Shown: one piece after another, positions 1 through 12,282 of the stretch | Position numbering within the stretch: position 1 is the first letter of the stretch | Layout: every line of letters starts with the position of its first letter | Assembly (NCBI GenBank): GCA_033032175.1 | Contig: CM065309.1 | Location: 18,414,001-18,478,000, forward strand | DNA length: 64,000 nt | Direction: 5' to 3' | From: Saturnia japonica | Taxonomy: Eukaryota > Arthropoda > Insecta > Lepidoptera > Saturniidae | Made by a program: the position numbers and the translations under genes | The notes under the pieces: model-generated | Seen by the model: the letters and a program-made list of their open reading frames with translations, nothing else | What the model was told of the DNA's origin: nothing | Databases searched by the model: none

Positions 1-502
1 CTTCAAAAACAACATTTTGTTTCACTTCACAGCATTTTTTTTATCCACACCACTGTAAGTCGAACAAGACATAAGTTCACGAAAATAAAACAAAAGCAGA
101 ACATGACTACAAATTGTAGCCAAAAATCGGTCATCTTTTTATTTACTCGTTTATGATCAAGTCTTATATTATTTTTGTCGATAAATTATTATTGCTTCAA
201 TACTCACAAAACATTTGAACAGATTCTAATGAAATTTGGTATAGATGTCGATTATGTTTTGGTACAAAGAATAGGATACATTTTTAAGATGTTCTCTAAA
301 ATTTTAAATTTTAAATATCATCTGACCAAAATTCATCATACTCATCAAACCCTAACTAACTTTTCTGCAAAGTGCATGATTGTCAGCCTTGACCTATCCT
401 GGCTCTTAAATATCCAAGTCAGTATCATAGTACATGTAATGCCTAATTTGAAATAAAATCCTATATATTGTTGTATTAATATAAAAAGAAAAAACAATAC
501 AT

Positions 503-621
503 TTATTTATCATTAAATCGCTCGTCATTTAACGTTTGTACCATCAGCAAATCGTCTCGACCTTCACGGACCTTGCGCCCGCGCAGCGCGTTCACCGCAC
601 ACTCAAAGTGAGTTGACATCT
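503..621 (-). CDS. Candidate terminal coding exon, unidentified gene
   Basis: On the - strand an open frame runs from a possible acceptor (CAG at 622-624) through an ATG at 617-619 to a TAA stop at 503-505, about 39 codons. The GC content is far above the neighbourhood and an AATAAA signal overlaps the stop at 502-507. The predicted end of the protein is charged and contains FECAVNALRGRKVREGRDD, which I do not recognise. The same GC-rich block can instead be read on the + strand as a 60-nt exon (548..607) with acceptor CAG and a strong donor GTGAGT, open in one frame for 20 codons. Both readings cannot be right, and the polypyrimidine tracts are weak on both strands. It could also be a non-coding CpG-rich patch. 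Confidence 0.25.
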
Positions 622-1064
622 CTGCGTTGCTTTTGCAGGTTTAAAATACCAGTTTATATAATCGCTGAACAGTAATCTTACGAAAATTGACTACCTTACA
701 TTCAAGTTTTCGTTTCTTAGAAAGTTTTTTTCGGATAAATTATTTAAGTTATATTTTAACCGTCAGCATTTATTTATAAGTATGGTGTCATAGTAATACA
801 ATACTTCATGTCACTAACCAATGCTGTCTACGGTGCCCGTGTAATCATTAAACTATTTCGATAAAAGTATTATAATATCACAATTACCTTCGTGATAATT
901 TGATAATTATAACATATTTTTACGTTGTAGCGGTGAATAGCTTAATCAGGTAGTAAATAGGTCGAGAGCTTATGAAAGAAAGAAAGATTTATTTATAAAA
1001 AAGGCATTTGAGACTAAAGATAATTAAAAATATTATGGTTTTTTTATACAACAAAATAAGATGG

Positions 1065-1345
1065 TAGGTATGGTATGGTAAGCGGCTACCGTAGCCTATG
1101 GACACTTGTAATTACTATAGGGATCACTAGGGCTTTGCCGATCTTGAATCCCATTCCCCAAGGATCTCTGGAAACTCTACACAATACAAGGTTATTTAGC
1201 TGCGATCTTATGTAGGGTGGAGGTATTCCACCAATCGGATTGCACCAAGTAGAAAGATATCTACAAATAAATTTAACTGTGCTTTACCTCTCTTCAAAAC
1301 ATAAAGACCTGACAGTGGTAGAGATATACATTATATGGTATTAAG
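1065..1345 (+). repeat. Dispersed repeat, family A copy 1
   Basis: This copy begins with a block containing GTAAGCGGCTACCGTAGCC and ends with a block containing TACCTCTCTTCAAA. The same order of sub-blocks recurs at 44862..45110 (+) and, complete, at 62425..62720 (-), with partial copies at 32216, 40385, 46285 and 52668. This is a common lepidopteran interspersed repeat from memory; its class is not clear from the sequence. Confidence 0.7.
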
Positions 1346-1401
1346 ATATTTGCTCTATGCCATTATCCAGAGATAATACAGAGGAATTCGTTTGTATAGA
1401 C
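1312..1401 (+). repeat. 90-bp repeat, copy 1 (split by hAT MITE)
   Basis: The blocks ATATTTGCTCTA, CCATTATCCAG and ACAGAGGAA occur in the same order and spacing here and at 2283..2372. The hAT-type MITE at 1402 inserted right at the end of the shared part of this copy. Confidence 0.6.
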
Positions 1402-1873
1402 CATAGTTTCCCAAATGGTGGGACGCGACCCGGTACCGGGTCAAGAAAATTAAATACCGGACACAGCTGCGAATCGATATTTTGTTTTTTAAGCTAATCA
1501 TACACATAAACCATCATGTTTTATATAATTTATATTATTATTAGAAAAAATCATAAAAATTCTAATGCCGTCACGACTTATACATTTGAAGCAGGAGTTT
1601 CAACACTAATATTCCTGAAAAATAATAATAGAATCTGATTAGAAGTCGAACCACATATAACAGTAAGAAAAAGTTAACCCTCTTTTTCGGCAAACTTTAA
1701 CTAAAATTAAACACATTCATACGTCTGACTAATAGAAGTCAAGTAATATAATAACAATTAAATTATTACATTAATTTTAAGATCATGAACATAGTTCAAA
1801 AAACTTTAGTGGGTAACAAAGCGGAAATATAAAAATTACCGGGTCATGAGAAAATATAGTTTAGTAAACGCTG
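1402..1873. mobile_element. Non-autonomous hAT-type element (MITE)
   Basis: A 472-bp element bounded by a perfect 8-bp direct repeat GTATAGAC at 1394-1401 and 1874-1881. It starts CATAGTTTCCCAAATGG and ends in GTTTAGTAAACGCTG, so the ends are short imperfect inverted repeats of the hAT C(A/T)G kind. Inside each end there is a block with CGGGTC. An 8-bp target duplication is characteristic of hAT transposons. There is no transposase frame, so it would depend on a transposase made elsewhere. Confidence 0.75.
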
Positions 1874-1881
1874 GTATAGAC

Positions 1882-3167
1882 CAAACGCCGCGCCGCGCTG
1901 CTTCGCATTTTGTTCTGCGTGGTTTATGAAACGTTTGAATAATATGTATTTCTAAAATATATTGATGTCGCGCGTGCCCTACACCTCGCCAAATAGAGTG
2001 CGAGAGTGACAACTGTAGTTCGGACTGATTATACCTAACTAAAATTAACAAAACCATAGTTTCCTCCTCCAAAACAGAACCGATTTTTTTTTTCAAGGAT
2101 TATTATATAAGGACTTTGGCTAGGTATGTTTAGGTAGGCCTGTATATTTTTGTTTTTGTAGTCGCGAAATTTGTTTGCTGGACGTCTAAACATAACAGTA
2201 ACAGGGCAATTTTCATCACTTTAAAAGGCTCCTAGTTTTTATAATAAATCATTTATAAAAAAAAAAATCAAAACATGGACATGGTAGTGGTAAATATAGA
2301 TTTTACGGTATAATAATATTTGCTCTAGTACCATTATCCAGGGAAGAAACAGAGGAAAACGTTTGTATGTGCAAAACCTATCCGGGTTCCCTTTTATTAT
2401 TCTAATTCACTAGCGATTTATCTATAATCTATGTAGGTCAGCGATGTTTTTGGGCTACATATTAAAATTCCTTAAAAATACTCTCTCGAAGACTCTTTAG
2501 TCGATAAATTATATTAAAAATATATATTACTCGTCACATACAGCCAATTTTAATTACGAAGAAGATTCGGTTTACCAATGTGTTAAAATATTAAAAATAA
2601 ACGAAAATACATTAATTCATAAGTGCGTCTATTAATGGTAATAGAAAGTTGCATCTAACGAAGAGTCGTTATGGTTTTTATTTGCATATCATAACATCAA
2701 ATTGAATTGTCAGTCGCTTGCGATCCGTCAGTGCAAGCCAAAGGCGAGAAACGGAAATATAATTCTGATATTATATAATTTATGTTCTCGTTTTATTAAT
2801 ACTTGATCTTTATTCATATTATGTATATAATTGTTGATGATTTTATTTTTATTGTGTGTTAGATTAAATTTTCATCTTCCAATATTAATTTGATAGTTAT
2901 GACTTTCAATTTTATATAAGACGATGATTATAGTAATATTTATGATGTTATTTATGTCGCCTGTGTTTGTGAGGTACTGTTTCTTCGAAATATGTGTTAA
3001 TTTATCGACATCTCTTAGGATTTATCTAATAGCTATAAATAAGTAATTGTTATTTTATATAACTATATATATTATTCTGTAACCAATTCTGCTTTCGTTG
3101 ACTGTTTATCGCATTTCTTTTAAATTTTTGAATGAATTAAGTATTAAAAAGAAAGAAAAAAAATATA
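1882..3167. other. AT-rich sequence, mostly unassigned
   Basis: The first 180 bases hold a GC-rich block (GCCGCGCCGCGCTGC near 1887) that looks like repeat sequence. The 90-bp repeat recurs at 2283..2372. The rest is AT-rich with no supported coding region. Confidence 0.5.
2283..2372 (+). repeat. 90-bp repeat, copy 2
   Basis: This is the undisturbed partner of 1312..1401, sharing ATATTTGCTCTA, a CCATTATCCAG block and ACAGAGGAA. The similarity stops where the hAT MITE begins in copy 1. Confidence 0.6.
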
Positions 3168-3232
3168 TCAGTCTGTAAATGTCTCACTACTGGGCAAAAG
3201 CTTCTTCCCAATGGAAGGTAAGAAAAGAATAA
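3168..3232 (+). repeat. CTGCTGGGCAAA repeat fragment (family D)
   Basis: It holds GTCTGTAAATGTCTCACTAC followed by TGGGCAAAAGCTTCTTCCC. The same start is found in the longer copy at 47855 and in a short one at 54040. It is a well-known lepidopteran interspersed repeat, here only its 5' portion. Confidence 0.6.
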
Positions 3233-3964
3233 CAAAAATTTAATGGCATACACAATTCTGCCAATGTCAAGAGGATAAAATATTTTTCTAATCTTAGGAT
3301 TTCAAATATCAGACTATGGCTCTTTTGTTAGACCAGTGCAAGGATTTTTTTCTGGCAACTCAAAATGCATGTTCCTAGTTATCATTTTATTTATAATCCA
3401 GTTAACACCAAAGTACATCACGTAAAATGCCACCAATATAGGATTAAATAACATAAATGTACAAATTAAAATAAAAACCACCACATGACAGATTAAAATC
3501 CCGCAAAAACCCTTATTATGAGTATTATCATTGAATTATTAATTTGGATATAATTTAAAATTTCATTTACTTCGTGTAGCTTCCAAAAATAATTTTATTA
3601 ATGTTACCTATATGGTAATTAAGCTCTATCATTACGTCGCTTATCACTTGTACTACATAAATTAGTTCATGGGTTCTCATCACATACCAGCCAAATTTCA
3701 CATAGACCTCCTTATAAAGATACAGATAAATTTCTCATCACAAAAGCCGAACAAAACAAAGAACACCTTTCTCCTATCCTTATAAGGACTGCTGTTTTTT
3801 TAAACACAAACAAATTGGTGTAAGCATATAGAGTGAAAGCAAAATAAAAAATAACAGCTTATGGATGATTTATAAACGGTTAGATATAAGCTATACTTAA
3901 TGCTTTTGCAGGATTGTTTATTGAGTTGTAATTCTATTGTTAATCGATTCTCACTCAATAAATG
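3233..3964. other. AT-rich, nothing recognised
   Basis: No open frame of note, no inverted repeat pair and no repeat family that I could match elsewhere in the window. Confidence 0.5.
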
Positions 3965-4110
3965 TGGAAATGGAACTAGCGCTGAAGGTTGTCTATAAAA
4001 ACAAACCGATTGGTGTTTTGCGACAGATTGTCAACATAATAGTCAATCAGGCAATCACATGAAAATACCCTATCACCATGCCATGGATTCAACACGTTCA
4101 TTCATTACGG
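3965..4110 (-). repeat. Degenerate SINE copy (family B)
   Basis: The order ACAGATTGTCAAC, AGTCAATCAGGCAA, CCCTATCACCATGCCATGG matches the 3' half of the family B SINE read on the - strand (compare 62094..62345). It is diverged and lacks the tRNA-like head. Confidence 0.5.
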
Positions 4111-6444
4111 TATTCGAAGCCATATCAATGGACAAGAAGACAAAAAATATTTTCACATTTTGATTGAAATGAAGCTTTCCCGAAGTTGTAGGTTTCTTTG
4201 AGATTTGAACTTATAATTTTTTTATAGCAGTAAAATTCGCTTTCAAAATAATTTTTTCATACTCTTTTTCTTACTAACGATCTTTATGATGGCAACTAAT
4301 TGTAGTTTTCCTTTCAATATATTTCATAATTAAGTCTGTGGAGTACATAAACAATAAATATTTTAGATATCTTCTGAAACCGAAGATGCTGTGATGAAAT
4401 TTATTGAACCGTGAATAAAATTTAGTTCGATCGAAAGTTGCCTCGTGTCTGCAATTTGTATTTATTTAAAGTATCTACTTACGAAATTAAATGAGCTTAT
4501 ACAGTTTATTATTTTTTTACAATTAAAAAAGAAAAGTGAATAAAAATAAGATGTTGAAAACTATTTCGAATAAACACGAACAGTTTGCAGGTTTAATACC
4601 TGTCAGTATACACTCGTGCCACTGCGCCGACTCATCTATCAAAATCGAGACGGCTGGAATAGACAAATCCCGCCAAATTACTTATTCTGTCAGTTGAATT
4701 CAATATACTCGTGAAAGCAAAACCAAAGAGGTTATTTTGCTGTTTATTACTGCAAAAACTAACTTTGTCAGTATATTAAATACAGTAGATGAAGACATGT
4801 CAAGTTCAACTTCAGTTATTATGATACTATCGTGACTTCTGGCCACAATTTATGGTTTCTTTCATCTGCGTACCAACAGATAATTACTCTTAATTACTTT
4901 TATATATGTCGACATCGCGTGTTTTGTATATATTAACTAGTAAATAAAAATTATGATTCATCGAATGTGATATTGTAAGGTTTATTGACCTGAGAAGGTA
5001 TTTGATTGGGCAGAAATTTAGAAGGTGATGAGTTTTAGTATTGCAATATTCAAGGTCTGTTTACTATTAGACATTAAGTCACGATTATATCATCAATCAA
5101 ATCTTTTAGTTTCCTAATCGGAATCAAATCAAAATGTGAAAACAATTATGTTACACATGTTGTAATTATATGAAAGAGTTACTTAAAAACTAAATCTGTA
5201 ATTTCTTCCGTGAGAGATGGTAGATCAGTGACCTACTGAACTAAACCGATATTTTTTGCACTTATAACAGTTACAACAATAATAAAATTTTAATTTCTGT
5301 AACAGGAAATTATGGCTAAACGATACATGTGGATTTGTTTCCCAATCAAAGCGAGATTGTTGATAAGAGGTGATTGCGATAAAAGAACGAGTATCGCACG
5401 TCACGAGAACAGCGAAAATATTCTTAATGAGTTGCACCTCGGGCTACTGGCAGTGTACACTAGCCTCTTACGCTAAATTGACTCATTTGACACACTCTTC
5501 CTACCAGAGGAATCTTACTTTTGACTGCTATTGAAAAAGGAAACTTATAATTTGTTAATCAAGATGAAAAATGTAATGTTACTACTATGAAATTTGTTAC
5601 TGTAACGGTAGATGGATTTATGTAAGTCACCTGAAGAGTTAGAGTTCAATTTTGAATGGCAAATAGAAAAACTATTATGTTTACAAACGCCGCGAGATCA
5701 TTGTTGATTATTTTGTACTGACAAGCAAATTAGTCGATGCCTTTGTCTCGTTTAGACGTATTAACCGTGATAGATGATTGAAAGAGTCCCGATAAGAGTA
5801 CCAGACGTGGTGTTCAATTAAACAGTTCATTTGATCTTGTATGAATGAAATTACATAGGCAATAAGACAGAACTATTATCCAATATGAGTTAACTGGTGA
5901 AACTTTCTTTAATCGACTTTATATTGTTTGCTACAAAGACGTTTATTACTTTCACAAATAAATAAATGAAGGTCACGTGTAATTAATTATTAATCACAAT
6001 GAATTTAGTTCTGCGTATATCCGGGTATCCCACAGATCAGTAAAAGGGAGATATGCATTGAAACAATAGTTGTTCGTGTTCACATGTCTCCTCGGCACAG
6101 TGAAGCTCCACCCCCTTACTACACTGATACAAACACAAAAAGTATAAATACGGCACACGTACTCATGTTTCTCACGCACACTAATAAATTTGTTCATCTG
6201 GCGTCTCTGTAAATTTTTTTGTAACAAAGTTCTTGCGGGATGGGAGCTAAACTGAAAAACTGTCCGATCCGACAGTCACTTAAAATTAAACACATGCATA
6301 TATACATAGAATTTTCAAAACTATGATTGTCGTAGAATTGGCTTTTGTATGTACAGCCAAAATTGTATTTATTTAATAGATTTATAATTTATTCATATTT
6401 TTATAATCATATTATATTGTGTATATATATATACATATATATTT
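4111..6444. other. AT-rich, nothing recognised
   Basis: No supported gene. A palindromic CAGGTTTAATACCTG lies near 4590. Short frames here have no protein-like composition. Confidence 0.5.
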
Positions 6445-6590
6445 AAAAAACACCTATCTAGGTAAACTTGGAATGTAAAGCATTATCTAAATACAAAGTT
6501 TCATGCAAATCGTTGGAGCCGTTTCCGAGAAACCAATTATATATATATAATATTTTACATTCCAAGTATACCTAGTTAAGTGTCTTTTTT
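6445..6590. mobile_element. Hairpin MITE, about 146 bp
   Basis: Two inverted arms of about 35 bases, 6445..6479 and 6554..6590, share ACTTGGAATGTAAA and CTAGGT in reverse-complement orientation and are separated by about 75 bases. The loop contains TTTCATGCAAATCG, a phrase also used by CTAGT-ended repeats in this window. It is preceded by a TA-rich microsatellite (6421-6443). No coding capacity. The superfamily cannot be told from the ends. Confidence 0.7.
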
Positions 6591-6654
6591 TGTAAGACAC
6601 CGAGCGGCGCTCGGTCGCCAAATTTTAATAATTTATGAGAAAATCTATATATTC

Positions 6655-6735
6655 AGTGGGACTCGAATCATCGACCACTGTTACTCGACATACAACAGTG
6701 CGTATAAGTCTGGTCATCACATAATATTATATTAT
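6655..6735 (-). repeat. tRNA-like SINE fragment (family E)
   Basis: Read on the - strand it has GATTCGAGTCC, a good RNA polymerase III B-box, within GTGGTCGATGATTCGAGTCC. The stretch ATCGACCACTG...ACAACAGTGCGTA...AAGTCTGGTC recurs at 61495..61575. A short palindrome CCGAGCGGCGCTCGG lies just upstream at 6600. Confidence 0.45.
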
Positions 6736-6801
6736 GTAGCGAAAGGAACTTCGATACTACCGGGTGACCCACGACACTTCTCGGTATTTAAAAAAAGTTA
6801 G

Positions 6802-9800
6802 AACTGGTCTCTTTATATAAATTTATTTGTAAATAAATATCATGTACATTATATTCTTATGTGTATAAATAATGTAAAAAAAATGGTTTATTTCAAGTAG
6901 GTGTTTTTGGTAATGCCTAACGTGACGTAACCTTAATTGAACGTACTTAACAAAAGTGTTATTTTATGCTTTTATGTTAGCTGTAAGTTTTCATTTAAAT
7001 TATAAATAATAACAAAAAAAAAACAATATAACTATTATGTCTCCAATATAGATTATCAAAATTAATATAATACCTTTACATTTTTGCTTTCTAAGAAAAA
7101 TGCCTGCCTTTATGAGTGACATGTTTAATGTAATTTGTTATGGTTTAATTTGTTGAAGTTTACTTTGTTAAAGTATATTTGTGTTTATTTGTTTTTTCTT
7201 ACTGTATTACCAAATTCATTCGTGCTCTTTTTAAATAAATTATTTTAACTGCTCACTGTGGTAATCATGTCATAAACTCCTATAATTAAGATTGCATTTG
7301 TTTAGTCTTTTTTTTGTTGGTAAGCTTATAATTTGCCAGAGCGTAAATCTTGTTGGTGTTTTTGTTATAAATAAATAAATAAAGAACAAATAGATTGTGA
7401 CAAAAAAGTAAAAATGTATAAAACAAGATCACAATCTTTGTTGCTGCTATTTCATATTGAAAGTGGTAAATCCTGCTTGACAGTCCCTAAAGATGTATCG
7501 CATAAAACAATTTGCTTTTTATGAAGATTTTGTAAAGTGTACAGCACGAGAATAAGACTTTTTAAAACACATTTAAATGTCTCCCAAAACTTTCATTGTT
7601 TCATTCATTATAAAAAGCCCCAGATACTATCACTCCATCAAATACCAATAAACATTAAACTACTTCATCATAATTATTAAAATGTCAAAATAATCTACGT
7701 TAATTTCACATCTAATAAAGTTTTATGAAGTAGGAACAATGAAATAACCATACGATAAAATTGTTCACACAGCCTACTTTTTAAATTAAATTCTTCGCGG
7801 AATCGTTACAATCTTGAAAGAATTCATTTAGCCTGAATACCGTCGACTGCTGTAAACAATAACCTGCTCATAAGTCCATAAATACCGGGGAACGGCACGA
7901 CATGATCACACATGACCTTCTGGCTTTTACTTGTGCACACCTAATGAAAGCGATCCGTGAAAGTCACAGCTGTAAATTGTATAGGATTCACTTACGCTTT
8001 GAGTTGATTTAAAACTGATTATTGCAGAAAAATGTCAATGCTATATATAATATTATTATAATATATTATACAGTAATTATACTGTATTTAAATAACAACA
8101 GTTTCATAAAAAATCAGGAAGCTTTGAATTTTGTACTACTTAATGTGAAACGCGGATTCATACGCTTGTACGCGGTTAAATCTCTGTACGCTTTCCCTCG
8201 ACTTCGCAGGCTTTTCTTGTCTACATAGTAATGGACATTTAAATACTGTGGATGCAAATCAGGAAAAGATAGTCTCTGGTTTCCATTACTCAAATAACGT
8301 CACGACGAATGGGCATACGTATTGGACAGGAGCGACATAAAAGGACATACATATCGATTATCTGGTTGCAAATTTCTATGTTGAACCCAATTAAGATTGT
8401 TATAAACAAAATGTTCTACTGCATGTTTTATAACTTTTTTCTGGAGCGAATGAACAAATCAGCGAGGGAAAGTGTTGTGTTGCGTCTTGTTCTATGTGGG
8501 ATCCGTGTGCTTTCCGTGATATATTATCACAGCCTGACAATGTTAACACCTTGTCGGATAAACCCCGAATGCTAATTACTATTTTAAATAATATCCTTGT
8601 AAACAACTGAGACGATGTATTCTTAAGAATAAAAGGCCAAAAAAGTTTCATAGTGAACAGAACTTTCCTAATTAGTTATTACGTTTGAAATGTTTCTTCA
8701 TTTAATTTTTTTTTAAACACTTTTAAATATTGTGTATAAAGTAACTAGGTATATAAAATGTATACCTGAATTAAATAGTTCGCTTTTTTATATATGCTTT
8801 TTACAATATTTAATTCGTAAAAAGTTTATTTATTCATATAAGTGTAGTCATAACAGAAATCTATATAACGAGGCATATACAGTTATCTATGACCATAATG
8901 ACTTCGATAAAGATCATAAAGTTAAGTGCTGTGATCGATATTGGCGTACCAGATACAGATGAAGTGTTAGATGAAAGTGAATGTGAAAGAGTGGTTGCCC
9001 AAAAGAAAGCAAAAGTACACTAGCAAAGTGATTAACGCATGTGTACGTATCAGATGTTTGTAGATAGTCTTGACAAATGTAATTTGTTTCCTTCCAGCGG
9101 CGGTGTTTGTGTACTTTTGTTTGTTAATAGACCGTGGATTGTTAAATTGATTTCTTCGCGACTTTCACTATTCGTTAGCTTAAAGCTAACTTCAAGCGTA
9201 AATAGGTGGCCGATCGGAATACAAATGCTTTTCGTATTTACACACAAGACCATCGTTAAAGCACGTACTGCATTGATTAATATCGTTGACGGTAATTGAA
9301 GGGAAAATAATGAAAGATATTTAAATTCGTAAGGCGTTGAGATTTACTTGGAGTTATCTTTGAAAATTGGTAGTAATTGCAATTAGTTCTGAATTTATGT
9401 CACCTGTATAAAACTCAAATTCAACGTCGATCGAGCTTTTCTGAAAATTAAGTTGTATGAAATTATGATAACCGTATGTAAATGTATTATGATATACAAA
9501 GAACTTAAACAGAAGAACGTAAAGCAAAGTGGGTAAGTATTATTAATTCATAGTGTGTTTACATGAAAATAAGTTGCTTTTCAGCTTTATCTTAATATTT
9601 TATGAATGTCAGGTAAATTTTGATATTATTTTTCAAATATTTGTATATTTTAAAGCATTCGTTCTTATAAAGTAAACTAAAGCTATCAATTACACTATAA
9701 CACTATTTATTTTGATTGTTGTTATAATGAACATAAGCCGAAATATAGTGAAATGATAAGAAAACAATAAAACCACGATGGAAACCGGATATTAGTTTCA

Positions 9801-10539
9801 CCCAAAAGGTGTTCTCAATTTTATCTATAATTTGTGATATAAGCCAAGAAAACAAAATAACAAACCATTGGAAAGAATGTGTGAACACCTACGCACTGAG
9901 CGGTATATTCTAATTTGTTATCCAAATTTGCCCTCGAAACCTTTATTTTTAATTTATCACATGAATGATTATTTTAATGATCTAATAATATTCATGAACT
10001 GAGGTTTATTATGCTTGGGATTTTAGACAGATTTTTTTAAAATAAAATTTAACAGAATCTGTACAATAGGAACATTGATATTTATTTGAGATAATTTTGG
10101 TGATATTTTTTGTATTTATGCTAGAAAATTTTCGTTAGCTCAATTATCATTGCATACTTATGCAAATGATTAACAAAATATTTTTCAAGTATTTATAAGA
10201 TATGCTTTTATTTAATGATTCCTTAATATTTCAGTAGACACAAAAAGAAACCACATTCTAGACAATATTTTGAATGAGGTTTTTTGTTTGTAATATAACT
10301 TGATCAAAAATGAAACGCGTGTTTGGGAAGCAAAACAAAGCGAAAATTTGAAATTCCGAAACATTGTTTTTAAACAAAAATAATTGTGTCATCTTATTGT
10401 ACTCGCGTAAGAAGTTATAGGTAATTCTTTGGTGCAACAAACAAATAATTCCAAAATTGTTATCCCACGTGCTATCAACACGATGAAGGTAATTGCGTAG
10501 GAATTATTTCATTGTGTATTTAAAACCATTAATTTCATC
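6802..10539. other. AT-rich, no supported gene
   Basis: A long low-complexity stretch. The only protein-like reading is a 44-codon frame at 8889..9023 (+) with an acidic middle (DTDEVLDESECERVV); it has no neighbouring exon or recognisable family, so I do not call it a gene. Frames near 9039-9299 are open but composition-driven. Confidence 0.45.
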
Positions 10540-10640
10540 AAAGTAAAATGTCGCACTTCCATTCCATTCCATTGCGCGGCGCAGCTTTTAATTTTACTCT
10601 TTACTAATCGCGCCAAAGAAGTATAACTTCAAAAAATACA
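10540..10640 (+). repeat. GATGCGCGC repeat (family C) copy 1
   Basis: It shares the order TCGCACTTCC, GCGC-rich core, AATTTTACTCT, CTAATCGCGCCAAAGAA and AACTTCAAAA with copies at 14390, 19325, 30665, 58580 and, inverted, 53970. In this copy the core has been replaced by CCATTCCATTCCATT. Confidence 0.6.
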
Positions 10641-10667
10641 TAGTAATATGTAGATGTAGAATAATTT

Positions 10668-11255
10668 TAGGGTTCCCTACCTCAAAAGGATAAAAGGAAA
10701 CCTTATAGGATCACTTTGTTGTCTATCTGTCAACAACCTTTTTCTCAGGAATCAGTTATCCGGGTTGTCCAGGTATCCAGTTGAAATTAATATCGAATAC
10801 TCAGGTCTGGAATCCCTTGGTGCTGTGAAAAATAAAATTTCTAAGTTAACACAATTAAAAGAGACGACTGCTTATGCCGCATATTTTAACACTAGCAAAG
10901 GGAATAAATACCTAGAGGGTGCTTCCATTTGACCTAGAATCATGAAATTTTATAAGAAGCAATCTCTTATAGCACAAGTAAAGGAAAAATCCGAAAGCCG
11001 TAAGTTCGTAATTACATTACAAAAATTGTGATTACAAACTTATTTGCAATTGGTAAACTGACCGCGGCATATATCGATGTATAGAGGCAACAGTTCTCCA
11101 ACGGCAAAGCTAAGTTTGTTCCTCAATATTATAGAATCTATATTGAGAATCTATATCTATCTCTTTTTATTAGAATTGTTCGGTGCTTTCTTCAGTAATA
11201 TTATCTAATTATTTTAGTGAATATAGCTGTACAATTACGGAACCCTCGGTGCATA
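10668..11255. mobile_element. Non-autonomous element with AGGGTTCC ends
   Basis: It starts AGGGTTCCCTACCTCAAAAG and ends ACGGAACCCTCGGTGCAT, so AGGGTTCC is inverted at the other end. Internal landmarks are TTATAGGATCACTTTGTTG and GACCTAGAATCATGAAATTT. This layout matches a very abundant lepidopteran DNA-type repeat from memory. No transposase frame. No clean target duplication was seen. Confidence 0.6.
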
Positions 11256-11940
11256 TTACATTACAAAAGCTTTTATTCAACATTTCAGTTGTACTATTTT
11301 TTTTTCCTATTCTCTTCAACAAACCCTTTCATTAAATATCCATATCAAGGGAGTGCATAAAACTAGCTGGTCTGTCACCTTTGGGAGCTCGCCATATTGG
11401 ATTTAGATAGAAATCACTTCGCTAACCATGCATTATCATCCAAACTAAACATGTCGACAAATAATCAACTCAATCGATTGGGGACAACTGTTTTAAAATT
11501 CATTTTCAAAATTTGCCCCATACTAACAAAGCAAGTTAAATATAAAAGCTTCCTCTTAAAAGTTACATAAAATTGTCGTTAGTATTATAAACACAGTTTT
11601 ATCAAGGTCTGTCATGAAGGTTTGTTTTATGGTGTTTGCTGCTGTCCAAAGGGAACTGGTTTCACGTTGTCAGCCGTGCACCGTTATTTTGCTAACTCCG
11701 TTGACCCGTACTGTACTTTGTCATATGATTATATGCGCGTCAACTTATACTTTATATCGTAATAAATTTTACACCTCATAAACACATCAGATCATAAGTA
11801 AATAACATTACAATATCTTTAAACAAGTACGCTGTTAACAGAACAAGTTTGCTACGATTTTTTTTTATATGCTTAGTGATGGAACTGTTTCTGATGGGTA
11901 AGCAAAGTACAATCCAAAAACAGTGGCAACCTTCATGATA
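11256..11940. other. AT-rich, nothing recognised
   Basis: No gene or clear repeat. A possible scrap of SINE-like sequence near 11870-11935 is too weak to call. Confidence 0.4.
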
Positions 11941-12085
11941 TCAAAGATCCATTATCAGTCATCGTTGTCATATCAACCAACGTAAATAACATCTGGATCG
12001 TAGCTATGTAGCGCCTGAACCCGAAACGCAAGGCGTATAAGCGAATTACACTACGGGCTTTCATATGCATGAGGATTGCGAGACG
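11941..12085 (+). repeat. Dispersed repeat (family F) copy 1
   Basis: AAAGATCCATTATC, a GTTGTCATA block, CCAACGTAAA and CCCGAAACGC occur in the same order as in the copy at 49836..49965 (AAAGATCCGTAATC, GCTGTCATAACGGCC, CCCGAAACGCGGG). It is diverged. Confidence 0.4.
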
Positions 12086-12282
12086 CGACTCAGTCTATCC
12101 ATATACCATACCTAGTGGATACAGTAAGTGTAGTATGTCGGAACACCTCTAGTGCCGATGACCAGATTAGGGTAGTTACTAAAATCTATCCTATATCAGT
12201 CGGTCTGAGTAACCAGGCAGAAACGTCGAATAATTAGAGTCGAAAAGTAAGGAGCGTTCTAGAGCCACATTTAATCTATATA

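Noticed and set aside
175..456. 93-codon open frame near the left end
   Set aside because: Composition is that of random AT-rich DNA, with no splice context or recognisable motif.
1836..2096. 86-codon frame on the - strand containing QLSLSHSIWRGVGHARH
   Set aside because: It overlaps the end of the hAT MITE and a GC-rich repeat piece; the phrase is repeat-derived and not a host gene.
8309..8651. Overlapping open frames on both strands near 8.3-8.65 kb
   Set aside because: Frames on opposite strands of the same AT-rich DNA, no motif, no codon bias.
9039..9299. Open frames of 67-86 codons on both strands
   Set aside because: Mirror frames without family resemblance or splice signals.
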